Origin: Pseudevernia furfuracea
Taxonomy: Eukaryota; Ascomycota; Lecanoromycetes; Lecanorales; Parmeliaceae
Direction of reading: 5' to 3'
Length of the DNA: 64,000 bases
Assembly: GCA_022315425.1 (NCBI GenBank)
Contig: JAIUPT010000041.1
Span: 2,356,001 to 2,420,000 of the forward strand
Every line of letters begins with the position of its first letter. Position 1 is the stretch's first letter. Of the stretch, positions 55,791 to 64,000 are shown piece after piece. The notes under the pieces were generated by a model. It made no database searches. It was not told the origin of the DNA and was given only the letters and a program-made list of their open reading frames with translations. A program made the position numbers and the translations under genes.

Positions 55791-57049
55791 GTGTTAAGGG
55801 ATCTGATGTCGCATTGCACATATTTAGCAGTATGAGTAATGCTATACGATAGCGACCTTGAGAAAGCTGAGATAACAATGTCGATATCTGCTCTCTTGAC
55901 AGGAGCATTCTCGAAGTAGACTGGTCGTTAGGAATTCTTTTTGATCGGTCAGTTACGCTTAATAATATATTGAAGGTTTTATAGCATCTTGATATATTCA
56001 TGCTGTAGTTGTGTGGGGGAAGAAATGGTAAAGGAAATGTTACGGTAGGAAGTCTTTGATAGAAGGTCTCAGGGGCGTCTTCCCTTGGGGAAGGACTGGA
56101 GAAGCTAGGCTGCACTTGCCCTAGGGCGACTAGCGAGACTAGCGATTATGTACTTAAGTCTTTATTCTCTTCATAGTTAATGAACATCTTTTACCTTATC
56201 ACTATTCAGAGTCTGTATTATAACAATATGATAACAACATCAGCATAGCTTCATCATTGATTGAATTGCTAGTATCAGAAGTATCTTCATTATTTGCTTT
56301 ACTTTGCTTTCGCTGTCTTTCTTCTTTCTTTTAATTGTTAGACGATTTATTCAATTGACGTCGTTATTGGTCAATTGCTTTAGCCCTCTGCAAATAAGGC
56401 TTTCTCGTTATCTTGGCTCTGAAGCCTTCTGCAGACACCCTTCAAGTCGTCATCGTGACTATATCACCTTCACTCGACAGTTCTATTATACGCATTGCTT
56501 TTCAAATCTACGCCTTCATTGAAGCAACTAATCGATCATACCTACGTGAGATCTCGCACGAGACAGGCCTTACTGTCGAGTACATTCATCAGCACTATTC
56601 ACGACTCGAACAGATAGACACTATCGCAGTTAGTGTCCTTAATTCGCACGTGACAAAGACTCAACTGGGTAACATGAGGCTATACAGAACTCGTAGATGT
56701 GATTGGGCCGTCCAACGCCAGGATTCTGAGCCAACAGAGGCCTGAGCAGGCGTGTTCTCGTACCCCAGCGCTAGAAAAACTCCCATGCTTGTAGAAGCAT
56801 AGACCTGGAGTGAAAAACGAAGCTATATACATGTAGAAACGCCGTGAATACATGTAAAAACAGGTGTGGGTGGGCGGGACGAAAGAATGCTATTGCTCTG
56901 AAAGAGATCAATTCGAATGAAGAGTCAAACGCAGGTGGAATGCAGCTACTTATGCTGCTCCCAAATGAGATCTGTCCCCTGCAAAGGACACGTCTACCAA
57001 ATCCAAAAATAGCATGCAACCAACATGCTATACGCGAGTGCGAGATTAA
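55791..57049. other. Intergenic region with one unproven ORF
   Basis: A plus-strand ORF of 110 codons at 56413-56745 contains FQIYAFIEATNRSYLREISH and YIHQHYSRLEQIDTIAVSVL, and has host-like codon use. No domain is recognised and it may be an exon. The rest is short overlapping frames. The 5' LTR expected for the element that starts near 57050 was not identified here. Confidence 0.3.
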
Positions 57050-60000
57050 GGCCCACTAACCCCCTGTCAAGCCGGGCCAACTATCGCTCGTACCTCTAGA
57101 CGATCCTCGACAGAATCACCTAACTTTTCACTCAATTGGGCTACGAGCTTGTCTACCTTTCGACGATCGATACAGACGTTTGCCGATCGAACTTACGACT
57201 ACAGAAGCCTTTCACAGGTGATAGAATATCTACGTCAGCACTCTGCTGCAGAAGCATCTACACAAGCATCAAGTGCCTAGTCTATCGCAACGCCTAGTGC
57301 CGAGACACAGTCTCACCAGTCTTCTTCAACCACTGGGACATCTCAAGGCACAATGGTCGATCAAGGTGTTAATGCTGTCGCTGCTGTCGACCCTGCACTG
57401 CTTGCTGCCATTCGACAGATTGTCCAGATCAGTATGCAGGGCATGATGGAGGCAATGAGACCTCCTGCCGGCGCTGCAGCTCAAGACGTTGCTGATCCGC
57501 CTCGTATCGGAAAGTTAAGGGCAGAGAATCTAGGATACTTTGACCCCGAATTTGAGAGCGAGCACAATGAGGCCATTGTTAGTTCAGATCGTCATGTCTA
57601 CTACCGTGACATGTTCGTATGAATCGATCACCTTAAGGATCTCTGTAAGACCCATGAAGAAGATGAGGTCCGACCCAAGGTTACACAAGCTTTTCGAGGC
57701 GATGCCTTGATCTGGTATTTCACGGAACTCAGCGACCTCGAAAAGAACTTATTACGAGATGCCTTTATGGAGCGTTGATATCAAGTCATTGGTAAACGCT
57801 TTAGAGAAAAGGGTCTCGAAGCATAGAAAGCCTTAGACCGTTGCTTATATACGCTATAAGATGCTCGAAGTGAACGCACCCCTCGTGCTTATGTATAGAA
57901 TATTATTAGACATGTCAAGATAATAGGTCTATCACTGTACAATCAGCTTCTTCTTGCGTACACCAAGATGCACTACAAATTCCGCGTGTATCTTAGCGAA
58001 CCTTCTGTAAGCACGTTCCTCTCTGTGTTTCTAGAACAACTAGACTCCAAGATCAATGTCTTTCACGATATTGCACGGGATGAGCTAGACTCTGGTCGAC
58101 AACAGTCTGCTACTCAACAGCTCAGCAGAATCAAGGGCAAGTAAGGTCAGTATCAATCATCTTCGTCTTCACGGCAGCCGGAGGTTGAACGTCAGATTCC
58201 ATTCAGACCTTTCGTATCACCTAATCAAGGCCAATACTATTCTTCTTCATATCGGTCTGGGCAGCCTCCCTTTCAGGGCTATCAGAGACCGTTCTATTCG
58301 AATTATAATAACCAATAACAGCAACAGCAACCTTAGCAGCCGTTTCAGCAAGCACTCGTGCTCGCAAATCGGTTATTGCAGCAGGCTACAGGCCAAGAGT
58401 ACACTTCTTCAAACTACCTCAGTCGAAATGGTTATCTCGCAAGATCACAAGGATACATAAAGCAAGAGCAATAAGGCCCTAGATACCCTACAAAAGGCTT
58501 CACCAACGGGAAGTAACGTGCTGCGGCGTATCAAGGATCGAAGGAGATGACCGCCGAAGAAGAGTCACCAGACCAGCAGGAGCTGCCTGACGAGAAGAAA
58601 GCTGAGAAAGGCTTTCACGAGAACGAGAACCTCAACTACTACTACCCTCGCGAGGACGAGTCATATCAATCTGAGGCTCACTTCGCTACGCCAATCATAG
58701 CGAGATCCTTCCGTTGTCTTTGCTGCCGAGCACGATTCCCATCTAAGAATACGTTACACAAGCACGTTCGTAGTCAGGAATGTCAGCTGTCAAAGGCTTC
58801 CTTCCAGGAATGTCAGCTGCCAGAAGCTTTTAAGCCTTTGAAGCCTTTCGCAGCCTCCGAGGCTCACGCAAATTATGCCGTCGAAATCATCAAATCGACC
58901 GCTGAGAAGTCTACCGCAGCACCAAGGCATTTGCTACGACTCTACTATTACCTCCGTGCTGTGATAAAGTTGAGCCCCCGGGCAATAGCTGAACTCGTCT
59001 GCTGGGATACTGAGTGTTCTGTGACTCTTATTGACCGTACCTTCTTGCAAGCCCAACTACCCCAGCATAAGATTCTCCAGAAGGATTCACCTCTTGTCGT
59101 TCGTGGCATTGAATCGAACAAGCACACTATAGCCGAATATGTCAACCTTGACATATACGTACCGGGGCATCACAAGGATGATACCAGACCTATACAGGCC
59201 TTGCTCAGGCGACAGGCCTTTGTGGTGAACGACCTGAGAGCAAAGATGCTTATCGGGATGGACATTCTCGCCCCCGAAAATATCGACTTGGTCATTTCTA
59301 CCCGCACTGGCTATATTGGCAGCTGTGACACCATGTTTGAGCTTACCATAGCACCTCCAGCGAGACCCTTCATTAAGCAGGAAGTGATTCTCGAGGAAGC
59401 CATTTCAATACCAGCTCACTCACACATGGCTGTGCCCGTATCATATGAGAGCCTATCAGCCGGTGACTACATGTTTGAACCGGCTGATGAATGCCCCGTC
59501 GCGTTGTTTGCCGCAGTGATTGACGCGTCGTTCCACGCTGTCATAGCACGCAACGACTCCGACCGGCCAGTTCATCTGCCCAAGAAGCTGCAAATGGGTT
59601 CTGTCATGGACCTAGAAGTCGACGGGTGTTACCAGTTAGATGACTTCGAGGAAGCCCAAGAACTCGCTGTCAGGCTGCCAAGAAAAGCTCACCACACCGC
59701 TTGGAGTGAGAAGGTCTTTGTCGCTCTAGTAAGCCATCTGCGAGAGAGTTCAGATCTATCTGAGAAAGCCTCTCGCAATCCCTCTTCTGCATTGAAAACT
59801 ACCCTAGCTAATGGAGTGACTATTTATGGGTCACCAATCGTTCTCGTTAAGCTAAGGGCAGTTGTCGAGGAATTCGCTGAGATATGGATTGACAGAGGCG
59901 GTGCGATGGAGCTATCCAAGGAAGACTGAATGCGTATTTCTCTTCGCACCGACTGGGAGTCAAAGATCACTGGCAAATCAAAGGTCTATCCTTTGGGAAT

Positions 60001-60167
60001 CAAGGATCGTGTTATAGTCGATGAAGTCTTTGACAAGCTGCAATCACAGAGTAGACTTGAGTTTATTAAACAGCCTACCTCATTCTGTTTCCCTGTGTTT
60101 GTGATACACAAGATCCTCCCTGATGGAATCAATCACGACAGATCGGTGATCGACATTAGGAGACTAA
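57050..60167 (+). mobile_element. Gypsy-type retroelement, 5' part of gag-pol (gypsy C), cut by copia
   Basis: One frame runs from about 57050 into RT. Gag has MVDQGVNAVAAVDPALLAAI, then RIGKLRAENLGYFDPEF, and a Gln/Tyr/Ser-rich tail. After 58547 a 460-codon ORF holds a finger-like FRCLCCRARFPSKNTLHKHV, a retropepsin-like part (ECSVTLIDRTFLQAQLP; MLIGMDIL) and a linker. RT begins SLRTDWESKITGKSKVYPLG, VDEVFDKLQSQSRLEFI, then VIDIRRLM, where the copia LTR starts. Stops are TGA, TAG and TAA at Trp/Gln positions; in the Gln-rich tail (58300-58340) TAA and TAG interrupt a run of Gln. LTRs, RNase H and integrase are not in the window, and no slippery site is needed because gag and pol share a frame. 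Confidence 0.75.
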
Positions 60168-60365
60168 TGTCGGACTGTGTCTAGGCCATTCCATACATGT
60201 TCTAGCGTTCTTCCATACATGTCGACTGCATGTCGACTACATGTCGTAGTTTGCTTCTACACCGATGTTTGTAGCATTTCTTTGTTATCCATGAGGTCTT
60301 ATACCTCATGGATCCCACCATAGATCTACATGCTTTCTATCCTTCATCCACTGTAGCCTATGATA
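60168..60365 (+). repeat. 5' LTR of copia copy 2
   Basis: It is 198 bp, TGTCGGACTGTGTCTAGG ... GTAGCCTATGATA. It contains three ACATGTCG-type units, GTCGACTGCATGTCGACTAC, one more than copy 1. The end is fixed by the adjoining primer site and by the matching end in copy 1. Confidence 0.88.
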
Positions 60366-60384
60366 GGTTATGAGCCCGGTTGAC
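60366..60384 (+). promoter_or_regulatory. Primer-binding site matching the anticodon arm of initiator tRNA-Met
   Basis: GGTTATGAGCCCGGTTGAC directly follows the LTR. Its first 13 bases are the reverse complement of CGGGCTCATAACC, the anticodon stem-loop (CAT anticodon) of eukaryotic initiator tRNA-Met. Drosophila copia likewise uses a tRNA-iMet fragment cleaved in the anticodon loop, and has a PBS of this form. Copy 1 has the RIPed version at 25045. Confidence 0.75.
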
Positions 60385-60489
60385 ATAGAAGATAGAATTT
60401 GAATCTTTGCCCTAGGACTAACATCCAGAGCACTCTTTTCAAGCATACTTAACTCACCCAGCTCACCCTGTACCCTGCTGGTCTAGACG

Positions 60490-63400
60490 ATGTCTGGACA
60501 AACCGAACAATAGGACATTGGTGGACTGACGCCCCCTTCGGAGCAGCAACCAGAGGAAGTCTTGACTGCAATCGAAAAGATCTTTCTACATAAGAACAGG
60601 TCTTCTGCATTTGCATCACCAAGCACAAGCTGCACCATCTCAATGCTGAATGAGGTCAAGAATTGAGATCACTGATACAACTCCATTCTTGGCATGTGTG
60701 AAATGACTGACATCGATGGTGTTCTAATCGGACACGACACGATACCTGTTCAAATGGACAAGGAAACAGACAAGGCATTTAGCGAAAGGATCGTCTATTG
60801 GAAGACAGTCAATAAGTACATTATCGGTAGCATTCGTTTCTCGCTGAAATCAGGAGGACTGACCCATATCGCTGATGTGTCAGGTGTCTATCAGATGGTT
60901 CAACGACTCAGAAACCAATACAAATTCAAAGGATATACCTCAAGGGAGATTCTGTAACGTATCATGAGTCGTACGACCCTGAACAACTGCAAGAATATGA
61001 CGAATTGAGTGAAAATCATTAAGAAGGCCAAAGTCTCGCTCATGAAGCTGAATTCGATCATTTCACAATGAATCGTAACGACAACATTCTTGTATGACCT
61101 CCCATCATCCTATGACTCGTTTGTCGAAATCGTTATTAACTCTCGTGGCAAAGACGTCAACGGAAGGCCTTTGGAACCTGACTTTGACGACATGTGCGAG
61201 AGGGTTTTGGACAGGGAGCGGAGGCAGAAGGTTTTGGCCATTGATCAATTCAATTCCAAGGCCTTAAAGGCCGCTGGAAAGGCAAATTCGGCTAACTCCA
61301 ACGTCAACTCCAATTCCAAGCCCAAGTCTCAAGGGAAAGGCGAAGGCAAGAGGACCAAGTGTGACGAATGTAACTGGTTCCATGGAGGAGACTGCTGGAT
61401 GGCTCACCCAGAAAAGGCTAATCAGGCCTGGCGTGACAAAAACAAAGACAGGCTGGCCGAATTTCAGAAGAAGAAGTCTGAAAAGAAGGACAAGGACAAG
61501 GACAAAGGGAAGGAAAAGGCCTGCTGTGCTATAAACGTCAGCATCAAGGACCCTGGCTTTTACTTTGACTCCGCAGCCTCCTTGCATTACACATACTCCA
61601 TGGTCTGGTACCGCGAAGATTCAACTCTATTGGACGAATCAATTGAGGTGAAGGTCTGTGACGGAGGAACAGTGTATGCAACACACAGGGGAATTATTCA
61701 ATTGGATACTCTGATCACTAATGACGATGGCAACGACGAAGAATGTCGTTTGTTCATTAAGGATGTTCATTTCTGCTCAGAGATGAACATCAATTTGCTG
61801 TCTCTTGGTACCCTGGTTCGCAATGGACTCTCCTTCGGTGCAGCCAAGAAACGACTGACCGTGATTGACGACGATGATGACATCATTATGGAAGGTGCAC
61901 TCATTAACATACTGTTTAAACTCCGCCTCAGCGATGCTGAGGATGTGAAGGCCAAGGATGTGGCGAGGCATGTGGCAATGACGGCAAAACGTTCTCACAA
62001 GAAGGTCTCAGTCAAATTCTGGCATGAGACGCTCGGTCACCTGAATTATATCGACGTCGCCAGACTTTCAGCAATGGTAACAGGAATGGAAGTCGTGGGA
62101 TCAATCAAGAAGGAGTTCTGTGAGTCATGTGCTCTCGCTAAGCAACATAAGACGCCTAGTAGAGAACCCATGTTAGCAGTGGACGACCCATTTCATCGAA
62201 TTCATACTGACCTTCTTGGCGGCAAAGACAGTCTTTCATTGACCATTGGAGGTCTCAAATACGCCTCAACATTGACTGACCAGGACACCCGGTACCGCTG
62301 GGTGGACTTTCTGAAGACAAAGGACCAAGCACTTCCCGGACTGAAGAACTTCGTGAAGTACGTCCAGACTCAATTCAACATCACCTCCCGCATTATTCGA
62401 TCAGATAATGGTGGGGAGTATGACTCAGAGGAGGCAAGGGACTGGCTGAAGTCCATGGGAATCATTCAGGAGTTGACTATGCCAGACTGTCCAGAGCAAA
62501 ACGGGCTGGATGAGCGTATCAATGGCATACTGCTGACAAGGGCCCGTGCCCAACTGATTGCAGCAGGACTGCCAGCGGCGCTGTGGGCTGAGGCCTTCCG
62601 GACGGCCATATATGTGATAAACAGGTCGCTCACCTCAGCACTGGATAAGACGCCCCATGAGGCTCTGTACAAAGTTAAACCAAACCTCTTTCGCATGCAC
62701 CCTTTTGACCTGATGTGCTACGCACACGATTATAAGGCTAAGCAACGAGGAAAGATGTCGTCTAGAGAATTCAGATATGTCTTTCTTGACTATAAGAAAA
62801 TTAATTAATATCGACTGTGGAACGTCAAAAATCACAAATTGCTTCGGCGACGTGACGTCATTTGGGGGCAACTTGAGCCTTTCGCTCCGCCTTTAGACGT
62901 GTCTATTGAGGACTGGGACGACGTGTCGAACAAGGAGGATGAGGACGTGGTCATCATTTCACTTCCTAGAAATCTTAATCTCTATTTCGAAGACGTTCTT
63001 GAAGCATCCCAGGGTTTTATAGAAGAAATCTCAGAAAATGAGAATTTACAAGATCCCGAAGTTGACCCGATCACTGAACTTTCGTCTGCGGAGGCAATTT
63101 AGAAACAAATCAACAACGAGAACCTAAATTTGCGAGGCGAGAGACTTCGTCACTCAATAAGATATGATCGAAAAGACTATCAAAAGCTTCACACCAAAGG
63201 ATTCGCCAAGATGGTCATCGCTCACGCTCTCATGAGTGGCTATGACGAGCCGCTGACCTACAAGGAAGCTGTCAATGGCCCCGAGAGGGAACAATGGCTG
63301 GAAGCAATGCAGGCCGAATGGGATTCGCTGAAGAGCAATCAGGTCTGGAATCTAGTCTTTTTATTATTCAACAACCGCTCGGTACTCAGAGGTCGCTGGG

Positions 63401-64000
63401 TCTTTAAGAAGAAGCTCGGAGTTGACGGTAAGGTCGTTAGGTTTAAGGCTCGCTGGGTAGTTAAAGGATTTCTTCAACGAGAAGGAATTGACTACAACGA
63501 GATCTATTCTGGAGTGATCAAGTTAACGACCTTTAACATTCTTCTAGCACTCGCAGCCAAGTACGACTGGGAAGTGGATCTAGTGGACATTGTGACGGCT
63601 TTTTTGTATGCCGGTGTCAAAGAAAGAATCTATATGAAACAGCTCACTGGCTTTGTTGAGGACTCTGGCAAGGTGTGCTTGCTTCTGAAGGCCCTGTATG
63701 ATCTTAAGCAGTCATCTCGTGAGTGGTACGAGACTCTTTCTGAGTTCTTGCTTAGTCTGGGTTTCGTTCGATCTCAATTCGACGCATGTCTCTTTCTGTA
63801 CAAGACTGATCAAGGGATAGTCTTCGTGGCTGTCTATGTGGATGACATTTAGATCATTGGACTGCGTTCCCTTGTTGACTGAGTCAAAAGGAACTTATAC
63901 GAACGATTCAAGATCACGAATCTAGGCCCATGCATCTATTATCTGGGCATGAGGATGGAACGGAACCGTGCTCAGCGAACGATCAAAATCAGCCAGTCAG
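60490..64000 (+). pseudogene. Gag-Pol polyprotein of copia copy 2, with Gln/Trp-type stops, partial
   Basis: The ATG at 60490 opens a single frame. Gag has MCEMTDIDGVLIGHDTI, then DLPSSYDSFVEIVINS and a knuckle CDECNWFHGGDCW near 61360. The protease has FYFDSAASLHY. The GAG-pre-integrase zinc region reads HETLGHLNYIDVARLS ... CESCALAKQHK. The integrase core has HTDLLGG, IIRSDNGGEYDSEE and PEQNGLDERINGILLTRARA, with catalytic D, D and E present. RT has GRWVFKKKLGVDGKVVRFKA, VDIVTAFLYAGVKERIYMKQ and YVDDI (63835-63849). Stops include TAG at 60511, TGA twice near 60664-60675, TAA at 60955, two TGA near 61005-61075, TAA at 62806, TAG at 63850 and TGA near 63880; all are at Gln- or Trp-like positions. 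Few mutations, and catalytic residues retained. Confidence 0.9.

Larger units (their letters stand above)
60168..64000 (+). mobile_element. Ty1/copia retrotransposon copy 2, lightly mutated, truncated by the window end
   Basis: The 198-bp 5' LTR is followed by a tRNA-Met half-molecule primer site and one long gag-pol frame to the window end in the RT domain. It is inserted in the RT of gypsy C, after GGAGACTAA. It serves as the reference for the heavily RIPed copy 1; by comparison the full element should be about 4.9 kb and end roughly 1.1 kb beyond the window. Confidence 0.93.

Noticed and set aside
1..64000. UGA read as Trp (a variant code)
   Set aside because: TGG is also used for Trp in the same genes, TAA and TAG interrupt at Gln positions as well, and the heavily mutated copies show a C>T/G>A process. 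A mutational cause is simpler, and the intact ORFs (10374-11246, gag 29339-30697) contain no in-frame TGA.

Overview
The window reads as nuclear DNA of a filamentous ascomycete (Pezizomycotina). The evidence is short GT-AG introns, a HET-domain gene, a YAR1-type ankyrin gene, several LTR retrotransposons, and long AT-rich blocks with the marks of repeat-induced point mutation (RIP). In those blocks C>T and G>A changes have removed most CpA/TpG and CpC/GpG, while CpG is largely kept, giving a 'TAACGA/TTCGAT' texture. Two copies of the same Ty1/copia element, one light and one heavy, show the process directly (61741-61940 against 35504-35710).

Layout. 1-6950 is an AT-rich degraded block with tandem repeats. 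6950-13390 is a host island holding a membrane-segment remnant, the one clearly intact host ORF (10374-11246, minus-like C-terminal region of fungal MYND-type proteins, on the plus strand) and a broken HET-domain gene. A fold-back element (13806-14542) is followed by a broken two-exon membrane-protein gene (17346-14924), a broken YAR1-like gene (18966-19624) and a long P-loop NTPase-like gene (from 22493). That gene is split at 24857 by a nest of about 14 kb: a heavily RIPed copia element (24858-38835, TSD TCGAG) that itself contains a fold-back element, a non-LTR-like insert and a much younger chromodomain Ty3/gypsy element (28416-35441, TSD ATAAT). The host gene resumes at 38841 in the same frame. 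39870-46933 holds another fold-back copy and a heavily RIPed, truncated second copy of the gypsy element, carrying two further TIR elements. 46934-53613 is a second, different gypsy family. 53614-57050 holds decayed host fragments, including two MADS-like pieces. 57050-60167 is the 5' part of a third gypsy-type element, cut at 60168 by a lightly mutated copia element that runs off the window.

Recurring theme. In the lightly mutated genes and elements, nearly all in-frame stops that I could judge fall at positions that read as Gln (CAA/CAG to TAA/TAG) or Trp (TGG to TGA). This fits C-to-T damage that spares CpG, and it lets interrupted genes be followed as one frame.

Functional signals. The first gypsy element has a textbook -1 frameshift signal between gag and pol (GGGAAAC, 5-nt spacer, perfect 9-bp hairpin). 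Both chromodomain gypsy families have self-priming sites complementary to their own LTR. The copia element has a primer site matching the anticodon arm of initiator tRNA-Met. I did not find a plainly new biological system; these retroelement signals, the nested chronology and the RIP spectrum are the most rewarding content.
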